Notes under the pieces: generated by a model
What the model was told of the DNA's origin: nothing
Databases searched by the model: none
The model's input: the letters and a program-made list of their open reading frames with translations, nothing else
Translations under genes and position numbers: made by a program
From: an uncultured Candidatus Melainabacteria bacterium
Lineage (GTDB): Bacteria > Cyanobacteriota > Vampirovibrionia > Gastranaerophilales > Gastranaerophilaceae
DNA: 64,000 nucleotides
Direction of reading: 5' to 3'
NCBI GenBank assembly: GCA_947570135.1
Contig: CANOTP010000005.1
Span: forward strand, 1 to 64,000
Part shown: positions 50,568 through 58,435 of the stretch, one piece after another
Layout of the letters: every line of letters begins with the position of its first letter
Numbering within the stretch: the stretch's first letter is position 1

Positions 50568-52727
50568 ATGACAAATTTAGACAAAATTATGAAACCAAAA
50601 GCCATTGCGGTAGTTGGTGCGTCAACAAAAGAACACACAATCGGTTCAGACATTATGAAAAGATTGCAGGAATACAAATTTAACGGTAATATCTACCCTG
50701 TTAACCCTAAAGGTGGAATTATTGAAGGGCTTCAAGCTTATACTTCAGTAAAAGAAATCCCGGGTGAAGTAGATTTAGCTATTATCGTTGTTAATGCTAA
50801 ATTCGTTTTAGATACAATTGATCAATGCCACGAAAAAGGTATTAAAGGTTTATGTATTATCACTGCAGGTTTCAAAGAAACAGGCAAAGAAGGTGCAGAA
50901 GCTGAAAAAGCATTGTTGGCTAAAGTTAGAGAATACGGTATGAGATGTGTTGGTCCTAACTGTTTGGGTGTTGTAAATACTGACCCTGAAGTTAGAATGG
51001 ACGGATGTTTCGCTGAATCTTTACCTGAACGCGGACATATCGGTTTCGTTTCTCAATCAGGTGCTTTAGGCGGCGGTATTTTGAATATCTTAAAAGACCT
51101 TAACCTTGGTTTTGCTCAATTTATTTCTATCGGTAACCAAGCTGATGTTAACGCTGAAACAGCTTTAGAATACTGGGAAAATGAAGAAGATGTTGAACAA
51201 ATTCTTTTATATATGGAATCAATTCAAAATCCTTCAAACTTCAGAAAATTAGCTTCAAGAATTTCTAAGAAAAAACCTGTACTTGCTTTAAAAGCAGGAC
51301 GTTCAGCAGCAGGTGCTTCAGCAGCATCTTCTCACACAGGTTCACTTGCAGGTGCTGATAAAGCCGCTAATGCTTTACTTAACCAATCAGGTGTAATCAG
51401 AGAATATTCTTTGAAAAACTTGTTTGCTACAGCTAAAGTTTTTGCTAACTGCCCTATTCCGAAAGGTGACAGAGTTGCAATTATTACAAACTCAGGCGGC
51501 CCGGGTATTATGGCAACCGATGCTGTTTGTGAATATGGTATGCAAATGGCTCAAATTACGGATGCAACTAAAGAAACTCTAAGAAGCTTCTTACCTTCTG
51601 CAGCTTCTGTTAAAAACCCAATCGATATGATTGCTTCAGCTCCTATCGAACACTACAAAGAAACATTAAAAACAGTTATCGCTGATGAAAATGTTGATAT
51701 GATTATGGTAATTTACTTACCGTTCTTAGGTTTGAAAGATATTGATGTTGCTAAAGCTGTTATGGAAATTAAAGCTCAATATCCTGAAAAACCAGTTATT
51801 GGTGTATTCATGACTAAGAATGATTTCTTCACAAAACTTTCTGATTTGGATGTTAATATGCCGTTCTTTATGTACGCTGAAGAAGCTGCTGACGGATTTA
51901 ACAGACTTAACCAACAAAGAAAATGGATGGAAAGACCAGAAGGTCAAATCCCTGTATTTGATGTTGACAGAGAAAAAGCAAAACAAATTATCAGGCAATC
52001 TCTATCAGAAGGCCGTGCTCAATTAACAACACGTGAATCAATCGATGTCCTTGATGCTTACGGTATCAGAGTATGTAAATCAGGTTTTGCAACTAACGAA
52101 GAAGAAGTTGTTGAAGTCGGTAACTCAATCGGATACCCTGTTGTTATGAAGATGACTTCAAAAACAACATCTCACAAAACCGACGTTGGCGGTGTTAGAG
52201 TTAACATTGGTTCAGAAGAACAATTAAGAGCTGAATACCAAGACTTAATCGCTAAATTAACTGAAAAAGGACTTATCGACGGTCTTGAAGGTGTAATCAT
52301 TCAGGAAATGGTTAAAGGCAACCGTGAAATGGTTTGCGGTATTGCAACAGACCCTCAATACGGTCCGATGATGATGTTCGGTTTAGGCGGTGTATTCATT
52401 GAAGTTATGAAAGACGTAACTTTCAGAATTGCTCCTCTAACAGATATTGATGCTAAAGAAATGATTAAATCAGTTAAAGCATACAAATTGTTAGAAGGTG
52501 CAAGAGGTACAACTCCTGCTCAAATGGATCAAATCGAAGAAACATTGTTGAGATTATCTCAATTGGTTCATGATTTCAGTTTCATTGACGAACTTGATAT
52601 CAACCCGTTATTGATCTCTGAAAAAACAGGAGAAGGTATTGCTGTTGACGGACGTATCAAAGTAAGATTAGAAGAAGCAAAACAAGCTATTGCATGTGAA
52701 TGCGGTTCTTGCACTTGCTGCCACTAA
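50568..52727 (+). CDS. ADP-forming acyl-CoA synthetase (acetate-CoA ligase family), alpha-beta fusion
   Basis: This enzyme converts acetyl-CoA plus ADP and Pi to acetate plus ATP, giving ATP in fermentation. The N-terminal CoA-binding domain begins KIMKPKAIAVVGAST; the succinyl-CoA ligase-like middle has the His loop AASSHTGSLAG near residue 256. The C-terminal ATP-grasp part has GIRVCKSGFATNEEEV, GYPVVMKMTS and FGLGGVFIEVMKDVTFRIAP. At 719 residues it is a full fusion. The last ten residues are unusual: CECGSCTCCH, a Cys-rich tail. The start follows AAAGGAT. Confidence 0.9.
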   Translation: MTNLDKIMKPKAIAVVGASTKEHTIGSDIMKRLQEYKFNGNIYPVNPKGGIIEGLQAYTSVKEIPGEVDLAIIVVNAKFVLDTIDQCHEKGIKGLCIITAGFKETGKEGAEAEKALLAKVREYGMRCVGPNCLGVVNTDPEVRMDGCFAESLPERGHIGFVSQSGALGGGILNILKDLNLGFAQFISIGNQADVNAETALEYWENEEDVEQILLYMESIQNPSNFRKLASRISKKKPVLALKAGRSAAGASAASSHTGSLAGADKAANALLNQSGVIREYSLKNLFATAKVFANCPIPKGDRVAIITNSGGPGIMATDAVCEYGMQMAQITDATKETLRSFLPSAASVKNPIDMIASAPIEHYKETLKTVIADENVDMIMVIYLPFLGLKDIDVAKAVMEIKAQYPEKPVIGVFMTKNDFFTKLSDLDVNMPFFMYAEEAADGFNRLNQQRKWMERPEGQIPVFDVDREKAKQIIRQSLSEGRAQLTTRESIDVLDAYGIRVCKSGFATNEEEVVEVGNSIGYPVVMKMTSKTTSHKTDVGGVRVNIGSEEQLRAEYQDLIAKLTEKGLIDGLEGVIIQEMVKGNREMVCGIATDPQYGPMMMFGLGGVFIEVMKDVTFRIAPLTDIDAKEMIKSVKAYKLLEGARGTTPAQMDQIEETLLRLSQLVHDFSFIDELDINPLLISEKTGEGIAVDGRIKVRLEEAKQAIACECGSCTCCH

Positions 52728-52744
52728 TTTAAAGAAAAATATAT

Positions 52745-52776
52745 AATCCGATTCCCATTGCGGGAATCGGATTTTT
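52745..52776 (+). terminator. Rho-independent terminator after the acyl-CoA synthetase gene
   Basis: AATCCGATTCCC pairs with GGGAATCGGATT around ATTGC, followed by TTTT. Confidence 0.9.
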
Positions 52777-52822
52777 ACCTCAATTAACCCCGTTAGAAAT
52801 ATAAAACAGAAAGGCTTGGAGA

Positions 52823-53107
52823 ATGAAAGTTTTTAGAATAATTTCAGCTGCAAGATGTGCGGTTGTTGACAGATATTACATTACCCGTGGAGCAAAAGGT
52901 AAGTTCCCTATGGGTAGTGAAAATTATTATAATATTTTGGTTAGAGAATCAGGACCATCTACTCATAATCCTGTCAAGGTTGCTAAAAATTTATATGCGG
53001 CATACCAACATAATATGCAAAGAATAAATTGGGCGGAAGAAATGATGAATATGTATGAGCAGCCGTCTTTAGCAACACGAATTTATCACAGATTGTTTAA
53101 AAAATAA
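52823..53107 (+). CDS. Small hypothetical protein (94 residues)
   Basis: A basic 94-residue protein with no recognised family: MKVFRIISAARCAVVDRYY, then a Lys/Asn-rich middle, and an aromatic helical C-terminus ending RIYHRLFKK. No signal or membrane helix. AGAAAGG precedes the start. It lies between the acyl-CoA synthetase terminator and a decayed prepilin gene. Confidence 0.55.
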   Translation: MKVFRIISAARCAVVDRYYITRGAKGKFPMGSENYYNILVRESGPSTHNPVKVAKNLYAAYQHNMQRINWAEEMMNMYEQPSLATRIYHRLFKK

Positions 53108-53234
53108 TAGATATTGTTTAACAAAAATGGTAATATAAAATGTAATAATACCATAAAATAGGAGATATAAGTTGTGAAAAACCAAGCTATAGGTGTAAAT
53201 GACATTGTGATAATCCCTAAAGCCTAACAGTAGA

Positions 53235-53940
53235 TTGAAATTTCGAGGGGGTGGCTTTTACAGATTAAAATTCTGCAGCCGTGGAAGGAAGTTTGAAATT
53301 GGTAGCGTAATACCCCGTGCGGTGAACACAGGATTTTCTCTTGCAGAAGTTTTAATAACTCTCGCATAATCGGAGTCGCCACAGCAATGACTATTCCGAA
53401 TTTGATGACTGCGTATAAAGCACACAAATTGTGTACTCAGTTTTTGAAATCCTATTCAACTATACAGCAGGCATTTAAGCAAATGGAAGCTGATGATGTT
53501 TCGTTGGACTCTTCTACGTATCCTGATAGAACTTTTTATAAAACATTTATTAAATATCTTAAAGGAGCTACTGATTGTGGAGCGTATGGCAGTAACAGTG
53601 CTCATGTGTGTTTTAATATGTACAGGCAAATAATGTTTCTTTGTCTAATTCATATAAAACTTTAAACGGTAATAAGTTAAGTAATTATACTGATTTTGAA
53701 GATGGACAAATACTATTACCTTGACTACTTTATTGTTGTTTGAGAATCCCACATCGCCTTATATACAGGTTAATGTGGATTTAAACGATTTTAATAATCC
53801 TCCGAATCGCTGGGGATATGATTTATTTACTTTTGATTTTTTGATGGTGATCTTTGTACAATGTGTAGTGTCTGGACTCGTTATAATGATAAAAAAACAA
53901 TCCTGATTATTTCAAATGGGTTGTAAAAAACGTTAAATAA
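53235..53940 (+). pseudogene. Decayed prepilin-like gene
   Basis: The pieces of a prepilin remain: KFRGGGF near the start, then GFSLAEVLITL, then IIGVATAMTIPNLMTAYKAHKL, a PNRWGYDLFTFDF motif, and DGDLCTMCSVWTRYND. They fall in different frames. At least four single-base shifts separate them (one at ACTCTCG-CATAATC, where a G is missing; others near 53624, 53714 and 53845). No continuous frame covers the gene, so it is inactive. The intact family members are at 24765 and 57439. Confidence 0.7.
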
Positions 53941-53941
53941 T

Positions 53942-54802
53942 CTAACTTTCGAAATTATTTGTAATTTCGTGGATATATTCAAGCATTTGGGCAAAGTATT
54001 TCAGGTCTGAATTTCCGTTGATTACCAAATCTGCTTCTTTGCGGAACGGTTTAACATATTTTTCTCCTGCTTCTGCAATATAATGCCAGTGTTTTTCTGC
54101 ATTTTCTTCGCTCTGGTTACGTTCTTCCACGGCTCTGTTCATAAAACGGCTTTTTCTTAATTCGTTTTCTGTTTCAACGTAGATTTTTATGTCAAAAACG
54201 TCTTTAACCCCTTCATACATTGTTGCAATGCCTTCAACTACGATAATTTTTTGAGAATGGACATCCATTGCTTTTGGCATTGAGATTCCTGTCCCGTTAG
54301 GAAGGTACATTGGAGCTTTTATATCAAGACCGTCGGATAAATCTTCTAAATCAGAATGCAGGATATCAAGTTGGAAACTTGTAGGAGCGTCAACATCATA
54401 ACCGTTATCTCTTAAGTTATCAAATGTACCGTATTTGTTAATCAGGGTTGAAATATCGTTAAAATAATTGTCGGTACTTAAAACTGTTACAGGCATGGAT
54501 AATTGTTCAATGACATTTTTAATTTCGTGGCAGATTGTTGATTTGCCTGAAGCGGATTCGCCTGTTACACCTATTAAAAGACGTTTTGACGGGTTGTTTA
54601 TCAAACGTTTTGAAAATCTGTTGATAAAATCGGGGTTAATGTTGTTTATCAGCGGAATCGGTTGCTTTTTATCATACAAAAATATTTGTCTGAATTTTGT
54701 TTGAAGATAGAATGCTAACAATTCCCTTCCCGACTTTGAGTTAAAATCCGGTTTAAAGATTTTATCATTCGGGTTTAGTTCTTTTCCTATTAATAGTTCC
54801 AT
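53942..54802 (-). CDS. Uridine kinase / phosphoribulokinase family protein
   Basis: Walker A GVTGESASGKST lies near residue 79, with a nearby TDNYFND, DAPTSFQLD and YLPNGTGI, and KIIVVEGIATMYEG, all as in uridine kinase/phosphoribulokinase-like P-loop kinases. An N-terminal extension of about 70 residues is not seen in short uridine kinases. Substrate may be a nucleoside or a pentose phosphate. Length is 286 residues. Only a loose purine-rich stretch (AGAAAAG-like) precedes the start on the minus strand. Confidence 0.8.
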   Translation of the reverse strand: MELLIGKELNPNDKIFKPDFNSKSGRELLAFYLQTKFRQIFLYDKKQPIPLINNINPDFINRFSKRLINNPSKRLLIGVTGESASGKSTICHEIKNVIEQLSMPVTVLSTDNYFNDISTLINKYGTFDNLRDNGYDVDAPTSFQLDILHSDLEDLSDGLDIKAPMYLPNGTGISMPKAMDVHSQKIIVVEGIATMYEGVKDVFDIKIYVETENELRKSRFMNRAVEERNQSEENAEKHWHYIAEAGEKYVKPFRKEADLVINGNSDLKYFAQMLEYIHEITNNFES

Positions 54803-54940
54803 ACTTTTTCCATGTCTTTTCTGATATAGAACATATAATACATGAGAAAAAACTTTTTTGCTAGTGTTTTGTTAATATTTTTATCTTGCATACATTTGTA
54901 AAAAATATTATAATTATTGATATGAGAAGGAGAGGGAATA

Positions 54941-55594
54941 ATGGATAATCTTAACAAATATATTGAACATACACTTTTAAAACAGGATGCAGTGAAGGCT
55001 GATTTTATAAAGCTTTTTGATGAAGCAAAGGAACATGGGTTTTTGGGAGTTTGCATAAATCCTTGTTATGTAAAATTTGCAAAAGAATATTTGAAAGACA
55101 GTGATGTTAAAATTGTTACGGTTATCGGTTTCCCGTTGGGTGCAAATACAACAGAAACAAAAATTTTTGAAACAATAAACGCTGTTCGTGACGGTGCTGA
55201 TGAAATTGATATGGTAATCAATGTTACTAAAGTAAAAGAGCGTGAAACGGATTTTGTTGTTAATGAAATAAGACAAATTAAAGCGGCGTGTCAGGGTAAG
55301 AATTTGAAAGTCATTATTGAAACGGATTTGCTAAGTAAAGACGAGATTAAATATGCTTGTGAGTGTGCAGTAAAAGGCGGTGCTGATTTTGTGAAGACCT
55401 CAACAGGTTTTGTAAAAGGTGGAGTTGGTGCTAAAACCGAAGATGTTGAATTAATGTTTAATACCGTAAAAGGTGCAGGTTTGCAGGTTAAAGCATCAGG
55501 AGGAATCCGTGATAAAGAAGCAGCACTTGCAATGATAAAGTCAGGAGCTGTGCGTTTAGGCACAAGTTCTGGTGTGAAAATCGTACAGGGATAA
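54941..55594 (+). CDS. deoC: Deoxyribose-phosphate aldolase
   Basis: DeoC cleaves 2-deoxyribose-5-phosphate to acetaldehyde and glyceraldehyde-3-phosphate. Class I aldolase features: YIEHTLLK at the start, GVCINPCYVKFAKEYLKDS, VIGFPLGANTTETK, the catalytic-Lys region DFVKTSTGF near residue 150, and VKASGGIRDKEAALAMIKSGA. Length is 217 residues. AGGAGAGGG precedes the start. Its acetaldehyde can feed AdhE; it lies divergent from the uridine kinase-like gene. Confidence 0.95.
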   Translation: MDNLNKYIEHTLLKQDAVKADFIKLFDEAKEHGFLGVCINPCYVKFAKEYLKDSDVKIVTVIGFPLGANTTETKIFETINAVRDGADEIDMVINVTKVKERETDFVVNEIRQIKAACQGKNLKVIIETDLLSKDEIKYACECAVKGGADFVKTSTGFVKGGVGAKTEDVELMFNTVKGAGLQVKASGGIRDKEAALAMIKSGAVRLGTSSGVKIVQG

Positions 55595-55656
55595 ATATTA
55601 ACCAATATATTAAAAATCATGCTATAATGTAATCACTCGGAAAGGAACTATCTGTC

Positions 55657-56733
55657 ATGGGTGATGAAGATAAGCAGTTTGACGCCACCCCTCGAAAACT
55701 CGAGCAGGCAAGAAAAGAAGGACAGGTTGTTAAGTCTAAAGACTTTTCAACGGCTGTTTCGCTGCTTGTTTTATTCTCTGTAATCTTTGGCTTGGCGCCT
55801 TTTATCTGGAATCAGATTGTACAGGTTTTTACGCTTTTGTATGAGCAGATTCCGAACGCTCATGTGGAAAAGATTGGTTATATGTATATTATGCTTGTTG
55901 CGGTAAAAGGAGCTGCTCTGATTATTGGACCTATTTTGGCAATTGCTTGGTTTGTTGCGGTTATGGCGGATTTTATTCAGGTTGGTCCTTTGATTGCAAC
56001 CGCTCCTTTGATGCCGAAATTGGATAAACTTAACCCGACAAAATACTTTAAGAATATTATGTCAATTAAGACTCTTTTTGAACTTTTCAAAAATATAGTG
56101 AAGGTTATTATCTTAGGTTATATTGGCTGGATGGTTTATAAAGAACATATTGAAAGTATTTTGATGTTGGCGTCTGTTGATAATAACTTTGCTGTTATGA
56201 TAGAATTCGGCAAACTTATCACCGAGTTTATATTTAAAGCATGTATTGCTTTTTTGGTAATTGCGGCTGCTGATTACGGGGTTACAAAGTGGAAGTTTTT
56301 GAAAGACCAAAAAATGTCGTTTAAAGAAATTAAAGACGAATACAAAAACTCCGAAGGTGATCCGCAGGTTAAGGCACAGCTTCGCCAAAGACGTATGCAG
56401 ATGCTTCAGCAGGGTGCAATGGATGCTGTTCCGACCGCAGATTTTGTTGTCACGAACCCGACACATTTTGCATGTGCCCTAAAGTATGTTGCAGAAGAAA
56501 TGGATTCACCGATGCTTATAGCTAAAGGTACCGAGCTTATTGCAAAAAAAATTATCAGTATTGCAAAAGAACACAATGTTCCCGTCATCGAAAATCCGCC
56601 TGTAGCAAGGGCATTGTTTCGTATGGTTGATATCAATCAGCCGATTCCGCCCGAACTTTATAAAGCTGTCGCTGAAATATTAATGTTTGTTTATAGGATG
56701 AAAAATACATCAAATAAACGACCGCTAAATTAA
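55657..56733 (+). CDS. flhB: FlhB/SctU-type export switch protein
   Basis: This membrane protein of type III export machines controls substrate specificity and autocleaves. It has four hydrophobic spans in residues about 25-215 and a cytoplasmic domain with the autocleavage site NPTH (TADFVVTNPTHFACALKY) near residue 265. The C-terminus reads VPVIENPPVARALFRMVDINQPIPPELYKAVAEILMFVYRM, closer to flagellar FlhB than to YscU. Start follows GGAAAGGAAC. No flagellar genes other than a FliA-like sigma factor next door lie in the window. Confidence 0.85.
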   Translation: MGDEDKQFDATPRKLEQARKEGQVVKSKDFSTAVSLLVLFSVIFGLAPFIWNQIVQVFTLLYEQIPNAHVEKIGYMYIMLVAVKGAALIIGPILAIAWFVAVMADFIQVGPLIATAPLMPKLDKLNPTKYFKNIMSIKTLFELFKNIVKVIILGYIGWMVYKEHIESILMLASVDNNFAVMIEFGKLITEFIFKACIAFLVIAAADYGVTKWKFLKDQKMSFKEIKDEYKNSEGDPQVKAQLRQRRMQMLQQGAMDAVPTADFVVTNPTHFACALKYVAEEMDSPMLIAKGTELIAKKIISIAKEHNVPVIENPPVARALFRMVDINQPIPPELYKAVAEILMFVYRMKNTSNKRPLN

Positions 56734-56751
56734 TATATTGTAGTATTATTG

Positions 56752-57429
56752 ATGTGTAAAATTATGACAAGAGCAGAAGATAAAAGAAATTTACAACATT
56801 ATATAGACATAGTGCAAAAGGTTGCAAGAGTCGAGCACAGACGTATTCCGTCACACATGGTCGAATACGAAGAGCTGCTTTCTATTGGTATTATCGCAAT
56901 TCAGGTTATGATTAAAAATAAAACCCCTGAACAGCTTGAAAAGTATAATTCTGCATATATTGCAACCGCTGTACGTTGGGCTATAAGAAACGAATTAAGA
57001 ATAAGATATAAATGGTATTCACTGAAACACAAAAGTGAAGAAGAATACGATGAGGATGAAGCAGTTGACGGCATGGACATGAAACAGGCAAAAGTTCGTG
57101 AAGCGATTTACGAAACAATCCTGTCAATTGACGGACTTGCCGCAGCCGCAAGTGATAACGATTCACCGTTTGATTTTGTAAAAGATCCTCATGCAATGCC
57201 TGATGAAAACGCTGAACTTACTGAAATGGGTAAAATGATAAGAACTGCGATTTCGAAATTACCGCCAAAAGAAAGAACTGTTGTTGAATACAGATTCTAT
57301 AGAAATATGCAGGTAAAAGATATTGCAACCCAAATCGGCTTATCTCCGTCGCGAGTAACCCGTATTGTACAGTCTTCTCTAAATACGGTAAGAGAATACT
57401 TAAACGCTCACGAACAGTACGGTTATTAG
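56752..57429 (+). CDS. FliA-like sigma factor (sigma-70 family)
   Basis: The 225-residue protein has sigma regions 2 (HMVEYEELLSIGIIAIQVMI, then AVRWAIRNELRIRYKW) and 4 (AISKLPPKERTVVEYRFYRNMQVKDIATQIGLSPSRVTRIVQSSL), with a spacer domain between. This is the layout of FliA/WhiG-type sigma factors. ATG at 56752 or 56764 may be the start; no ribosome site is seen. It lies 18 bases after flhB, so the two are likely cotranscribed. That pairing fits flagellar or type III export control, but the precise target genes are unknown. Confidence 0.8.
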   Translation: MCKIMTRAEDKRNLQHYIDIVQKVARVEHRRIPSHMVEYEELLSIGIIAIQVMIKNKTPEQLEKYNSAYIATAVRWAIRNELRIRYKWYSLKHKSEEEYDEDEAVDGMDMKQAKVREAIYETILSIDGLAAAASDNDSPFDFVKDPHAMPDENAELTEMGKMIRTAISKLPPKERTVVEYRFYRNMQVKDIATQIGLSPSRVTRIVQSSLNTVREYLNAHEQYGY

Positions 57430-57438
57430 GGATAAAAA

Positions 57439-58116
57439 TTACTTCCACGGATAACTTTTATCGATTTGCCAGCCCGAGCGGCGAATTTTTTCGGCACACA
57501 AATCTCCGATTTTGTATTTTGAACAATTGTTATTGATTTTATCATCAGACATATTATATCCGTATGGTTGAACCCCTTTTCCGTCAGACAGTCGTTCCAG
57601 TATAAATATATCTTTTCCATAGGTATTAGGCTTTGCAGAACCGTTTATATCTACATATACTTTATTATTTGGTTCATAACCGCTTTCGGTAAGACTGCTG
57701 CCGTTAGCTGTAAAAATAATATATAAGAAACCGTCTGCGGTAAAAAATGTTGTTCTGGCTGATTTTGCCGTAATTACGACTTGTGCCTGATTGCCGTTTA
57801 AATATTTGAAATCAGAGTTTGACTTATAACCGCAAATTTCTGCAGATGTACAATATGTTAAAACCTTTATATATGGGGCCCAATATGTTTTAAAGTATTC
57901 CTCGGAGCCTATATCAAAAGCACTTTGCGGTTCTCCTACATCATCAAAAGATAGTCTGTAAGCCTGATTTATAATTGAAATCGCTTTTTGCAGTTTTGTT
58001 ACGGTAGTTTTCTTTTGGTGTGTTGAAATAAGATTAGGTATAGTTATTGCAGCAACAACCCCGATAATTCCCAGGGTGATTAAAGTCTCAGCCAATGTAA
58101 AGCCCTTCCTCATCAT
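57439..58116 (-). CDS. Prepilin-like protein (second intact copy)
   Basis: The start MMRKG|FTLAETLITLGIIGVVAAITIPNLI has a prepilin peptidase site with Glu at +5. The globular part has YVDINGSAKPNTYGKDIFILERL and ends CAEKIRRSGWQIDKSYPW, nearly identical to the end of the 24765 protein. Length is 225 residues with two internal Cys pairs. AAAGGAAG precedes the ATG on the minus strand. An XRE regulator is divergent, 85 bases away. Confidence 0.88.
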   Translation of the reverse strand: MMRKGFTLAETLITLGIIGVVAAITIPNLISTHQKKTTVTKLQKAISIINQAYRLSFDDVGEPQSAFDIGSEEYFKTYWAPYIKVLTYCTSAEICGYKSNSDFKYLNGNQAQVVITAKSARTTFFTADGFLYIIFTANGSSLTESGYEPNNKVYVDINGSAKPNTYGKDIFILERLSDGKGVQPYGYNMSDDKINNNCSKYKIGDLCAEKIRRSGWQIDKSYPWK

Positions 58117-58201
58117 GTCTTCCTTTTCTTTAATATATACTTTGTGTCCAGTAATAGAAGTATAGTATATCGCATATCTCTTGTCAATAATATATTATTG
58201 A

Positions 58202-58423
58202 ATGATGAATAAGGAAGATTTTCTAAAGTTAGGGTATAAAATTAAATACTTGCGCAGCAGAAGCGGGGTTTCCCAGTTGGATTTGGCGCTAAAAACGGGC
58301 TTAACTACCCGCACGATAAGCCGAATTGAATGCGGAACAATTGACCCGAAGTATTCCACACTTTTGCGAATTTCCGAGGCTTTAGAAATAGACTTGAGGG
58401 ATTTGTTGACGTTTACCTTGTAA
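58202..58423 (+). CDS. XRE-family helix-turn-helix regulator (second intact copy)
   Basis: A 73-residue Cro/CI-type protein: YKIKYLRSRSGVSQLDLALKTGLTTRTISRIECG carries the helix-turn-helix, with a hydrophobic end (RISEALEIDLRDLL). No sensor domain. It is divergent from the prepilin at 57439. No ribosome site precedes the ATG; TATATT lies 5 bases upstream, so it may be leaderless like the copy at 25587. It probably controls the prepilin and itself. Confidence 0.82.
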   Translation: MMNKEDFLKLGYKIKYLRSRSGVSQLDLALKTGLTTRTISRIECGTIDPKYSTLLRISEALEIDLRDLLTFTL

Positions 58424-58435
58424 ACATTTCCTCAT

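Noticed and set aside
49793-53940. Sequencing error as the sole cause of the frame breaks
   Set aside because: Long genes in the same window, including adhE and the acyl-CoA synthetase inside the patch, are intact, so a general error rate high enough to cause four breaks in 700 bases is unlikely. Single-run errors at the G8 and A tracts remain possible.
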